Of a DNA stretch of 6,960 nucleotides, positions 1 through 5,934 are shown piece after piece (the first letter of the stretch is position 1; the number at the start of each line of letters is the position of its first letter). Where the stretch lies: positions 1 to 6,960 of the forward strand of contig CAMPIK010000121.1 in the NCBI GenBank assembly GCA_946886325.1, in the 5' to 3' direction. This DNA comes from an uncultured Shinella sp. GTDB lineage: Bacteria; Pseudomonadota; Alphaproteobacteria; Rhizobiales; Rhizobiaceae. A program made the position numbers and the translations under genes. The notes beneath the pieces are model-generated. The model was not told the DNA's origin. It did not search any database and worked only from the letters and a program-made list of their open reading frames with translations.

Positions 1-77
1 AGCGCCAGCTCGAGATCGGCTTCGGCGTGTTCCTGATGATCGTGGCGGCCCGTTTCCTCTACAGCATCTACGGCTGA
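1..77 (+). CDS. C-terminal end of a membrane protein, probably TauE/SafE (TSUP) family permease (partial)
   Basis: The window opens inside a gene. Reading from base 3, 24 codons run to a TGA at 75-77. They encode a hydrophobic tail in which a charged start (RQLEIGFG) leads into a membrane helix (VFLMIVAARFLYSIYG). Sulfite exporter TauE/SafE proteins often end with a short 'LE..FG.FL...A.RF' helix, and this tail fits that pattern, but 24 residues cannot prove a family. If right, it would be an inner-membrane anion (sulfite/sulfonate-type) transporter. The following 127 bases hold no gene. A T6 run at about 115-120 has no convincing stem before it, so no terminator is called. Confidence 0.45.
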   Translation, partial: RQLEIGFGVFLMIVAARFLYSIYG

Positions 78-130
78 GACTCGCCCTGACGCCTCTCAAA
101 ACAGCCTCTGAGCGTTTTTTCCGCGGCCGG

Positions 131-159
131 GGTGAAAATCGAAAGGGCACTCTCCATAT
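131..159 (+). promoter_or_regulatory. Weak candidate promoter for the ABC exporter operon
   Basis: CCATAT at 154-159 resembles the rhizobial -10 (CTATAT). Seventeen bases upstream lies GGTGAA (131-136), which matches the -35 consensus CTTGAC at only three positions. The site is 45 bases before the ATPase start codon and is the best arrangement I could find in the gap. It was chosen by eye and could easily be coincidence. Confidence 0.2.
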
Positions 160-204
160 AGGGGGTCCTTTCCTGCCCAAATCTTCATCACCGGATCCCT
201 TTTC

Positions 205-1131
205 ATGGCGCCCATTGTTTCCATCCGCAATCTCACCAAGAGTTATGCGACAGGTTTTCAGGCGCTGAAGGGCGTCGATCTCGATATCGAGCAAGGCGAG
301 ATCCTTGCGCTGCTCGGGCCGAACGGCGCCGGCAAGACGACGATGATCTCGATCATCTGCGGCATCGTCAATCCGACCGGCGGCAGCGTCACCGTCGGCG
401 GTTTCGACGTGATCAAGGACTTTCGCAAGACCCGCGAGATCATCGGCCTCGTGCCGCAGGAACTGACGCTCGAATCCTTCGAGACCGTCTGGAACACCGT
501 CGCGTTTTCGCGCGGCCTGCACGGCAAGGGGCCGGATGACGCGCTTATGGAGCGCATCCTCAAGGATCTCTCGCTCTGGGACAAGAAGGACACGATGCTG
601 CGCCACCTCTCCGGCGGCATGCGGCGGCGCGTGCTGATCGCCAAGGCGCTCTCCTACGAGCCGAAGGTGCTGTTCCTCGACGAGCCGACGGCGGGCGTCG
701 ACGTCAACCTGCGCAAGGACATGTGGCACCTCGTCGAGCGGCTCAAGGCCGCCGGCGTGACGATCATCCTGACGACGCACTATATCGAGGAAGCCGAGGA
801 GATCGCCGACCGCATCGGCGTCATCAACAAGGGCGAGATCCTGCTTGTCGAGGAGAAGGCGACGCTGATGCGCAAGCTCGGGCGCAAGCAGCTGACCGTC
901 GAACTGACCGAGCCGGTGGACGCCATTCCGGAGACGCTGGCGCCCTTCGGCCTGTCGCTGAACAGCGGCGGGCGGCACCTCGTCTACGAGTATGACAGCG
1001 AGGGGGAGCGCACCGGCATCACGACGCTTCTGGCGTCGCTCGCCGCCGCCGGATTGCGGCTCAAGGACGTCTCGACGGCGCAAAGCTCGCTCGAGGACAT
1101 TTTCGTGGAACTGGTCGGAGAAGCCAAATGA
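205..1131 (+). CDS. ABC-2 type exporter, ATP-binding protein (YadG-like)
   Basis: This is the 308-residue cytoplasmic ATPase of a two-component ABC exporter; ATP hydrolysis drives the permease encoded next. All nucleotide-binding motifs are intact: Walker A GPNGAGKT (residues 38-45), Q-loop VPQE (Q85), signature LSGGM (135-139), Walker B VLFLDEP (155-161), D-loop AGVD (163-166) and H-loop histidine H192. About 90 residues of accessory C-terminal domain follow. Length, the 'PTAGVD' and '[11 protein letters not shown]' segments and the gene pairing match Escherichia coli YadG (308 residues), whose substrate is not settled. The stop overlaps the permease start (ATGA), implying translational coupling. 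The ATG at 205 has only a weak Shine-Dalgarno (CCGGAT), but it opens directly onto the usual family N-terminus. Family assignment is firm; the substrate is unknown. Drug or lipid export is a guess from the DrrA-like superfamily. Confidence 0.93.
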   Translation: MAPIVSIRNLTKSYATGFQALKGVDLDIEQGEILALLGPNGAGKTTMISIICGIVNPTGGSVTVGGFDVIKDFRKTREIIGLVPQELTLESFETVWNTVAFSRGLHGKGPDDALMERILKDLSLWDKKDTMLRHLSGGMRRRVLIAKALSYEPKVLFLDEPTAGVDVNLRKDMWHLVERLKAAGVTIILTTHYIEEAEEIADRIGVINKGEILLVEEKATLMRKLGRKQLTVELTEPVDAIPETLAPFGLSLNSGGRHLVYEYDSEGERTGITTLLASLAAAGLRLKDVSTAQSSLEDIFVELVGEAK

Positions 1132-1889
1132 ACATCGAGGCGATCAAGTCCATCTATGCCTTCGAAATGGCCCGCACGCGGCGCACGCTGGTGCAGAGCG
1201 TCGTCTCGCCTGTCATTTCCACGTCGCTCTATTTCATCGTCTTCGGCGCGGCGATCGGATCGCGCGTGCAGGAGGTCGAGGGCGTGCCCTACGGCGCCTT
1301 CATCGCGCCAGGCCTCATCATGCTGACGCTGCTCAACCAGTGCGTCGGCAACGGCTCCTTCGGCATCTATTTCCCGAAATTCACCGGCACGATCTACGAA
1401 ATCCTCTCCGCGCCGATCTCGATGATCGAGATCGTCATCGGCTATGTCGGGGCGGCGGCGACGAAGGGGCTGATCGTCGGCTCGATCATCCTTGCCACCG
1501 CCGCGCTCTTCGTCGATATCTCGATCGCCCATCCCTTCATGATGGTGCTGTTCTTCGTGCTGACGGCGGTGTCCTTCAGCCTCTTCGGCTTCATGATCGG
1601 AATCTGGGCGAAGGATTTCGAGCAGCTGAACCTGATCCCGATGCTGGTCATCCCGCCGCTCGTGTTCCTCGGCGGCAGCTTCTACTCGATCGACATGCTG
1701 CCGCCCTTCTGGCAGACGGTCAGCCACTTCAATCCGGTGCTCTATCTCGTCTCGGGCTTCCGCTGGAGTTTCTACGAGATCGCCGACGTCAACCCGGTGA
1801 TCAGCCTGACGATGGTGGTCGGTTTCCTGCTCGCCTGCCTCGCCGTCACGGCCTGGATCTTCCGGACGGGCTACAAGCTGAAGAACTGA
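1128..1889 (+). CDS. ABC-2 type exporter, permease protein (YadH-like)
   Basis: This 253-residue inner-membrane protein is the transmembrane half of the exporter and would form a homodimer with two copies of the ATPase. About six membrane segments are visible, near residues 22-42, 57-75, 102-128, 137-160, 168-188 and 224-246. The conserved ABC-2 region near the fifth helix is present ([12 protein letters not shown], then [19 protein letters not shown]). Length and these motifs closely resemble E. coli YadH (256 residues). The start codon lies inside the end of the ATPase gene (4-base overlap), so the two are one operon. No extra periplasmic domain is present, so the substrate probably enters from the membrane or cytoplasm. 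No clear terminator follows within the 76 bases before the next gene, so some read-through is possible. Confidence 0.92.
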   Translation: MNIEAIKSIYAFEMARTRRTLVQSVVSPVISTSLYFIVFGAAIGSRVQEVEGVPYGAFIAPGLIMLTLLNQCVGNGSFGIYFPKFTGTIYEILSAPISMIEIVIGYVGAAATKGLIVGSIILATAALFVDISIAHPFMMVLFFVLTAVSFSLFGFMIGIWAKDFEQLNLIPMLVIPPLVFLGGSFYSIDMLPPFWQTVSHFNPVLYLVSGFRWSFYEIADVNPVISLTMVVGFLLACLAVTAWIFRTGYKLKN

Positions 1890-1904
1890 CGGGAACCTAC
1901 GGCG

Positions 1905-1933
1905 CTTGCCTTCGGGGATTTCGTGTTTAGATT
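1905..1933 (+). promoter_or_regulatory. Candidate sigma70-type promoter for the LuxR-family gene
   Basis: CTTGCC (1905-1910) matches the rhizobial -35 CTTGAC at five of six positions. It is followed after exactly 17 bases by TAGATT (1928-1933), which matches TATAAT at four of six. The start codon is 32 bases downstream. This suggests the regulator can be transcribed separately from the exporter operon that ends at 1889. No mapped start site supports it. Confidence 0.4.
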
Positions 1934-1965
1934 AGCCAGTTCTCACGAAGTGGCGCTCCGCTGGC

Positions 1966-3093
1966 ATGCAACCGGACCCGACGCAGATCATCGCTGGCAT
2001 CTATGACGTCGTCGATGGCGAGAGCGGCTGGTCGAGCGTTCTGGTCTCGATCGCCGATTTCTGCGGTGCCGAGAATGCGGCGCTGGTGGTGGTCGATCCG
2101 CATCTCGGTTTCTCGCATGTCGAGACGCCGCGCGCCGATCCGGATGTCGTCGCGGCCTATATCGCGCACTGGTGGCAGTTCGATCCGACCGCGGTCGCGA
2201 CGGCGGGAACGCCGATTGGGCAATTGACCTCGCTTGCCGATACCGGCCGCGACCTGTTCCTCGGGAGCGGGTTTTTCAACGACTTCTGGCGCCGCTCGGG
2301 GCTCGGCAGCGAGCGGTTTGCCAGCAATCTGATGCGTGGAGGCGGGGCTTTCGCATCGGTCGTGTTGCAGGCCTCGGCCGTTCGCGACGAACTGGACGGC
2401 GGGCAGGCGGACCGGTTCGCCCTGTTCCTGCCGCATCTTGCGCGCGCCGTGTCGCTGCAGGAGCGCATGCGGCGTCTCGAGATGCAGGCGGATATTGCCG
2501 ATGCGTTCGGCGGCGGGACGAGCGAGGCGACATTCGTCGTCGACAGTCGCGGTGCTATCCTGCATGCCAATGCGGCGGCCGAGCGCATGCTTGCGGACTG
2601 CCCCGCGCTCACGCACGTCGATGGCAGGCTTGCCATTGCCGAACGCGACGAGGGGCAGCGGCTGAAAGGCGCGCTGCTTTCCTGCGCCAATCCCGAGAGC
2701 ACGCGCCCGCAGGCGCTTGTCTTCCGGTGCGTGACGAGGGATGGTCGGGAGCTCGCAGTCGATATCCTGCCCTATCGCGGCCGGACGTCGCGCCACCTGG
2801 CCCGTGGTATCGGCGGCGTGCCGGTCGCCATCATCCGGATTGCCGACCTGGCGGCCGAGAGGGCCGCGCGCATCGATCATTTTCGCGACCGCTTTCGCCT
2901 GACGCAGGCGGAGGCGGCCCTTGCCTACGAAATGCTCGCCGGCGACGGCCGGGAAGCGGCGGCATCCCGCTGCGGCATATCCGTCAATACGGCCCGCACG
3001 CATCTGATGCGCATATTCGAAAAGACCGGCGTCGCGCGCCAGGCCGAACTTGCGGTGTTGCTCGGCGGTATCCGGCATCAGCGGCCGCACTGA
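1966..3093 (+). CDS. LuxR-family HTH transcriptional regulator with GAF-like and PAS-like sensor region
   Basis: This is a 375-residue probable DNA-binding regulator. Residues 1-165 look like the GAF-like N-terminus found in many alphaproteobacterial LuxR-type proteins, with the landmark 'YIAHWWQFDP' (65-74), 'FFNDFWR' and 'LPHLARAV'. A PAS-like segment spans about 186-295 (TFVVDSRGAILHANAAAERML). The C-terminus (about 308-368) is a LuxR-type HTH: LTQAEA, then GISVNTARTHLMRIFEKTG and a RQAEL helix. No receiver-domain phosphoacceptor pattern is evident, and the N-terminus does not look like a classical acyl-homoserine-lactone pocket, so the signal is unknown. A TAG in frame at 1933-1935 and no other start codon in between fix the start at 1966, although its Shine-Dalgarno is poor (GAAG about 15 bases upstream). 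It follows the exporter on the same strand and may regulate it, which is inference only. It converges on the LRR gene with 24 bases between stops. Confidence 0.85.
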   Translation: MQPDPTQIIAGIYDVVDGESGWSSVLVSIADFCGAENAALVVVDPHLGFSHVETPRADPDVVAAYIAHWWQFDPTAVATAGTPIGQLTSLADTGRDLFLGSGFFNDFWRRSGLGSERFASNLMRGGGAFASVVLQASAVRDELDGGQADRFALFLPHLARAVSLQERMRRLEMQADIADAFGGGTSEATFVVDSRGAILHANAAAERMLADCPALTHVDGRLAIAERDEGQRLKGALLSCANPESTRPQALVFRCVTRDGRELAVDILPYRGRTSRHLARGIGGVPVAIIRIADLAAERAARIDHFRDRFRLTQAEAALAYEMLAGDGREAAASRCGISVNTARTHLMRIFEKTGVARQAELAVLLGGIRHQRPH

Positions 3094-3117
3094 GCCGCAA
3101 AGGCAACGCGCGTTCCG

Positions 3118-4422
3118 TCAGTTGTAGACGGAGAGCTTCACCGGGGCTTCCTTCCTTGCCTCCACAACCTTCTCCACCAGCGCCTTGGTGACGACGGTCT
3201 TTCTGACGTTGATAACGCGAAGGCCATCGCGTGCGGCGAGCTTTTCCAGCGTGGCGTCGGTCACCGCGGTCTCGTCGAGGGAGATCCATTCGAGGCTCGG
3301 AAGGTCGATCGCAGCCACGCCCTGATCGGTGACGGGCGTACGCGAGGCCTGCAGGTTCTTCAGTTCCGTCAGCCCGGAGATACTGGCAAAGCCGGCGTCT
3401 CCGATAGCCGTCTGGTCGATGTAGAGACTGTTGAGCAGCGTCAACTTGGCGATCTCGCTTGCGGTGGGATCACCGACGGTGTTGCCGGTGAGATAGAGTT
3501 CCTGCAGGGTCGTCAGCGTGCCCAATGACTGAGCGTTCGCATCGTCGAGCCTGGCGCGGACCACCGAAAGTCGCATCAGGTTCTTCGCGCGGGCCAATTC
3601 GGCGAAACCCTGTCCCGTTATCAGCGTGTCATTCACCGACAGGTCGGCCAGCGCCGGCAGGGAACCGAGGGAGGCGATACCTGCGTCGGTAATTGTATCG
3701 ATATAGTCCAGTCTCAGTTCGCGAAGTGCCGCGTGATCCTTAAATGCCGACAAGACGGCATCGTCTATTGCCAGTCTGGAGAGGTTCAGCTTCTGCAATC
3801 CCTTCAGGTCGGCGAGTTTCGCTGCCGCCGCAGCCGTCACCCCGCGGGCTTGAGCGAGGTTCAGTTCGACCAACTGCGTCATTCCCGCGATGGCCTCCAC
3901 ACCATCCGGTCCGACGGAGGCGTCGAAGAGATTGAGATTGTTGATGGTCTGGGATTGTGCGAGCGCCTTGATGCCGGCAGGCGTGATGCCCTTTGCGCTC
4001 CCCAGATTGAGCGTCGTCAGCCGCGGCATGACCGCGAGCGCCAAGAGTCCTTCTTCGCCGACCCAGGCGTTGTTGAGGGAAAGCTGGTGGATGCTCTGCG
4101 ACTTGGCCAGTGCCGCGACGCCCTTTGGCGTTACCGACTGCCATGGTCCGATTGTCACAAAACGCAGCCGCGGCAGTTCGGCTATCATGGCCATATCCTG
4201 GTCCGAAAAGCCGACGGCGTCATAGGGAACCGAGAGGTTTGTCAGCGTGGCAAGCCCCGCTGCCGTCGCCGGTTTGCCGCTGACCTTGATCTCGAGTGCC
4301 TGGAAGCGTTGCGCTGCCGCCTCGAAATCGGCGGCATAACCCGGTGCGGCAAGCGCAAGAACCACGATTGTCGTGCGCAGCACCGCGCGGAATACAGAAC
4401 GGCGATTTCCAAGGATCGTCAT
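3118..4422 (-). CDS. Secreted leucine-rich-repeat protein
   Basis: The gene encodes 434 residues. The N-terminus is a typical signal peptide: basic (NRRSVFRAVLR), a hydrophobic core (TTIVVLALAA), then GYA and likely cleavage after residue 30. The rest is a solenoid of about 14 leucine-rich repeats from residue 83 to 420, plus a degenerate one near 57-82. The pattern is L..L..L.L..t.i.d.G...L, as in the RI/cysteine-containing-like class. Key hydrophobics at 86, 111, 135, 160, 184, 209, 233, 258 and 282 give periods alternating 25 and 24, so the first part is built of 49-residue double repeats. No enzymatic domain, membrane anchor or LPxTG-like signal is visible. The start at 4422 has GGAGG (4434-4438) upstream and begins the signal peptide; an in-frame extension to 4650 would bury it and is rejected. 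GC is about 58% in four 60-base lines I counted, against about 73% in three lines from other genes. The role is unknown; protein binding in the periplasm or outside is the natural inference. Confidence 0.85.
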   Translation of the reverse strand: MTILGNRRSVFRAVLRTTIVVLALAAPGYAADFEAAAQRFQALEIKVSGKPATAAGLATLTNLSVPYDAVGFSDQDMAMIAELPRLRFVTIGPWQSVTPKGVAALAKSQSIHQLSLNNAWVGEEGLLALAVMPRLTTLNLGSAKGITPAGIKALAQSQTINNLNLFDASVGPDGVEAIAGMTQLVELNLAQARGVTAAAAAKLADLKGLQKLNLSRLAIDDAVLSAFKDHAALRELRLDYIDTITDAGIASLGSLPALADLSVNDTLITGQGFAELARAKNLMRLSVVRARLDDANAQSLGTLTTLQELYLTGNTVGDPTASEIAKLTLLNSLYIDQTAIGDAGFASISGLTELKNLQASRTPVTDQGVAAIDLPSLEWISLDETAVTDATLEKLAARDGLRVINVRKTVVTKALVEKVVEARKEAPVKLSVYN

Positions 4423-4515
4423 CGTGAACCCTTCCTCCCGAATACGTTCAACTTTGAACAGGCCTTCTCGCGACCATGACAGTATTCGGAATTTTACGAT
4501 CTCACTCGTGAACCC
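4422..4515. repeat. 10-base direct repeat bracketing the LRR leader
   Basis: TCGTGAACCC occurs at 4422-4431 and again at 4506-4515, 84 bases apart, on the same strand. The first copy abuts the LRR start codon; the second lies at the far edge of the AT-richer leader. Flanking bases do not extend the match. It might be a paired protein site, a footprint of an old duplication, or chance. Confidence 0.35.
4434..4489 (-). promoter_or_regulatory. Possible structured leader of the LRR gene, pairing near its Shine-Dalgarno
   Basis: Two nested dyads sit just before the LRR start codon. The outer one is an exact 8-base inverted repeat, CCGAATAC (4438-4445) with GTATTCGG (4482-4489). The inner one is GTTCAA-CT-TTGAAC at 4446-4459, directly adjoining the outer arm; as RNA it could form a 5-bp stem with a 4-base loop. 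The Shine-Dalgarno GGAGG (4434-4438) touches the last base of the outer arm, so a folded leader could partly mask ribosome entry. Alternatively, the inner dyad could be a repressor operator. Neither is shown; arms this short can occur by chance. Confidence 0.3.
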
Positions 4516-4536
4516 GCATGCGACGTTCGTGTGATA

Positions 4537-4565
4537 TTGACCTTTTATTGATTCCGGGGTGAACT
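4537..4565 (+). promoter_or_regulatory. Weak candidate promoter for the small divergent gene
   Basis: TTGACC (4537-4542) is a good -35. Seventeen bases later, TGAACT (4560-4565) matches TATAAT at only three positions. It points toward the gene at 4611 and would place the dyad at 4567-4587 around the transcription start. It was selected by eye and has low support. Confidence 0.25.
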
Positions 4566-4566
4566 T

Positions 4567-4587
4567 GGACCCTGTCTTACTGGGTCC
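4567..4587. promoter_or_regulatory. Inverted repeat GGACCC-N9-GGGTCC between divergent genes
   Basis: A perfect 6-base inverted repeat with a 9-base spacer (TGTCTTACT) lies between the LRR gene and the small divergent gene, ending 13 bases before the latter's Shine-Dalgarno. CTT and AAG just outside the arms could extend the stem past a small bulge. No T-run follows on either strand, so a terminator is unlikely. A dimeric regulator's operator or a leader hairpin of the small gene is more plausible. Confidence 0.35.
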
Positions 4588-4610
4588 GCAAAGTCTTGCC
4601 GGAGCAACGC

Positions 4611-4910
4611 ATGTCACGATCGCCTGAGGAGTGGGCTCGCCTGCTCGCAAGCGCGCTATCGAAGATCAGTGGTGCCGATGGCGGCCGGCCGCTCTCGGCC
4701 CGCTGCGAAGCCATGATCGCCGAAACCTTCGCCGTCATTCTCCAGCAGGAGAAGGCCCGCCTTGCCAGAGAGGGCGGGTCGGCGCGCCTGCCGGCTGCTT
4801 CCTCGCGCACGGAACCCGCCTCGAAGAGCCCGTCGCGGGAGCAGCATTGCAGGATTTCGCTCGACACCGCCCGCGTCAAACGGCGTGAAAGCGATCCGGC
4901 GCCGGGCTGA
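4611..4910 (+). CDS. Hypothetical small protein (99 residues)
   Basis: I do not recognise this family. The ATG at 4611 has a good Shine-Dalgarno, GGAG at 4601-4604 with six bases of spacing; an upstream in-frame TTG at 4596 lacks one. Residues 4-20 (SPEEWARLLASALSKIS) and about 29-53 (SARCEAMIAETFAVILQQEKARLA) look like two amphipathic helices separated by GADGGRP. The rest is Ser/Pro/Arg-rich and probably disordered, with a basic stretch (ARVKRRE) near the end. There is no signal peptide or membrane helix, so it is likely cytoplasmic. Two cysteines (32 and 80) form no motif. It is divergent from the LRR gene and convergent with the protease gene, with only 6 bases between stops. The ribosome site and clean helical first half favour a real gene; the low-complexity tail leaves some doubt. 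Confidence 0.6.
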   Translation: MSRSPEEWARLLASALSKISGADGGRPLSARCEAMIAETFAVILQQEKARLAREGGSARLPAASSRTEPASKSPSREQHCRISLDTARVKRRESDPAPG

Positions 4911-4916
4911 CGCCGA

Positions 4917-5618
4917 TCAATCCCTGAGCCGAAGCTCGTCGCGGCTGAGTTCGACGGAGCTCAGCGTGCCGAGGAAGGTCATGCCGAGCAGGCTTTCATT
5001 GAGATTGCCTTCCTGCGCGATCATCGCCCGCACGTTTTCGCGAACGATCGGCCCGACGGCGACCTGGCGCAGCGTGATCGGCGCGGCCATGGTGCGGCCG
5101 TTCGCGGTCATCACCGGGATGGAATAGGTGAGCGTTTCGACGTCGATGCCGGTGCGGGCGGCGTCGTTATGGGAGAGCACGACGGTGCTGGCGCCGGTAT
5201 CGACCAGCATGCGCGTCGTCACGCCGTCAACTGCCACGTCCGCCGCGAAATGTCCGCCTTCCTGACGGTGGACCACCAAAAGCTGGCTGCCGTCCGCTGC
5301 CGTCGTCACCACCGCGCGGCCGGGAATGAGGCCGGCCGTCATGCGGTTGGCGAAGGATTGCAGGTCGTATCGGTAGAGATAGCCGGCCGTCAGCGCCAGA
5401 AGGATAAGGAGCCAGATGCCGGCCTGGCGGAGCGATTCGCCCATCTGCCGGCGGCTCGCCAGCACGCCGGCGCCGATCAGCGCCGCAATGCCCGTGAGCG
5501 AGACCAGACGCCCGAAATCGTCATTGGCAAGGCCGAAGGTTTCGCCGCTGTCGTGGTTGAGGATCAGCAGCACGAGGCCGATGCCGAGGATGGCGAGGCC
5601 GATGGTCAGACGGGTCAT
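4917..5618 (-). CDS. Membrane-anchored retropepsin-like aspartic protease (TIGR02281 type, clan AA)
   Basis: The product has 233 residues. Three hydrophobic segments lie in the N-terminal part (about 4-21, 39-54 and 67-82) and anchor the protein in the inner membrane. A single retropepsin-like domain follows (about 118-233), containing the catalytic motif VDTGAS (D140-T141-G142), the flap-like region around MTANGR (170-175) and the C-terminal strand SLLGMTFLGTLSSVEL typical of the family. Having only one DTG motif, it would act as a dimer, as other clan AA retropepsins do. Substrates of this bacterial group are generally unknown. The ATG at 5618 overlaps the stop of the upstream DUF1289 gene by 4 bases (ATGA), pointing to coupled translation. 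That overlap and the membrane helix right after the start support this start over longer in-frame versions, which run into the DUF1289 coding sequence. The family call is firm; the physiological role is open. Confidence 0.88.
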   Translation of the reverse strand: MTRLTIGLAILGIGLVLLILNHDSGETFGLANDDFGRLVSLTGIAALIGAGVLASRRQMGESLRQAGIWLLILLALTAGYLYRYDLQSFANRMTAGLIPGRAVVTTAADGSQLLVVHRQEGGHFAADVAVDGVTTRMLVDTGASTVVLSHNDAARTGIDVETLTYSIPVMTANGRTMAAPITLRQVAVGPIVRENVRAMIAQEGNLNESLLGMTFLGTLSSVELSRDELRLRD

Positions 5619-5836
5619 AGCTCGCCGCGCTCCCTGGCCATGCGGGTGCGTCGGGTCTCGCGGCGCGGCTTGCGCTCGACCGTCTCGAGCCGGGCCGGCA
5701 GTGCCGCCATGATGGCGCGCCGCTCGTCGGACGTATAGAGCGTCCAGCCGCCGATTTCGTCGCGCGTGCGCCCGCACCCGAAACAGTAGCCGGTCGCCAT
5801 GTCGATCGAACAGACGAGAATGCAGGGCGATTCCAT
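5615..5836 (-). CDS. DUF1289 domain protein, four-cysteine (putative metal or Fe-S binding)
   Basis: This 73-residue protein carries the DUF1289 hallmark in its first 30 residues: SPCILVC, then MATGYCFGCGRTRDEI, giving cysteines 5, 9, 18 and 21 (C-x3-C-x8-C-x2-C), followed by a conserved W (residue 31). Such spacing suggests a bound zinc or iron-sulfur centre, though function is not established for the family. The tail (about 48-73) is very rich in Arg and Glu and probably disordered or nucleic-acid/protein binding. The ATG at 5836 is preceded by GGAG with about six bases of spacing and starts right before the family motif; a TTG further upstream at 5881 is not preferred. Its stop overlaps the protease start by four bases, so the two form an operon. 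cobS lies 98 bases upstream on the same strand and may or may not be co-transcribed. Confidence 0.88.
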   Translation of the reverse strand: MESPCILVCSIDMATGYCFGCGRTRDEIGGWTLYTSDERRAIMAALPARLETVERKPRRETRRTRMARERGEL

Positions 5837-5888
5837 CGGGTCTCCGCGTGTCTTGCCGGCCGGCGTTTTGTTGTGCCGCAATATTCTG

Positions 5889-5912
5889 CGCCGAAGCAGC
5901 GTCGCTCCGGCG
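5889..5912 (-). terminator. Hairpin after cobS, possible weak terminator
   Basis: On the - strand, CGCCGGAGC and GCTTCGGCG can pair over nine positions (eight Watson-Crick and one G-U) around the 6-base loop GACGCT, 22 bases past the cobS stop. On the + strand the same position is an A-C mismatch, so the fold favours RNA transcribed from the cobS strand. No U-run follows (AGAATATTG), so it is not a classical intrinsic terminator; it may attenuate transcription or protect the message end. Confidence 0.3.
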
Positions 5913-5934
5913 GGAAAGGCTCTATATCGGTCGG

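Noticed and set aside
78..204. Intrinsic terminator at the T-run near 115-120
   Set aside because: GCCTCT is repeated directly rather than inverted before the T-run, so no convincing stem can form.
984..1727. Open frame on the - strand across the exporter genes
   Set aside because: The translation is a low-complexity run of Asp, Arg, His and Glu, typical of an antisense shadow of a high-GC gene; the + strand encodes intact ABC proteins.
1927..3090. Long open frame (387 codons) on the - strand opposite the LuxR-family gene
   Set aside because: High GC leaves stops rare in this frame; the product is Arg/His/Asp-rich with no domain, and the + strand frame has clear PAS and HTH features.
3094..3117. 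Bidirectional terminator between the LuxR-family gene and the LRR gene
   Set aside because: The 24-base gap holds only the short palindrome AACGCGCGTT (3105-3114) with no loop and no T-run.
4423..4650. N-terminal extension of the LRR protein to 4650
   Set aside because: It would place 76 residues ahead of a textbook signal peptide, ignore the GGAGG site at 4434-4438, and overlap the start of the divergent small gene.
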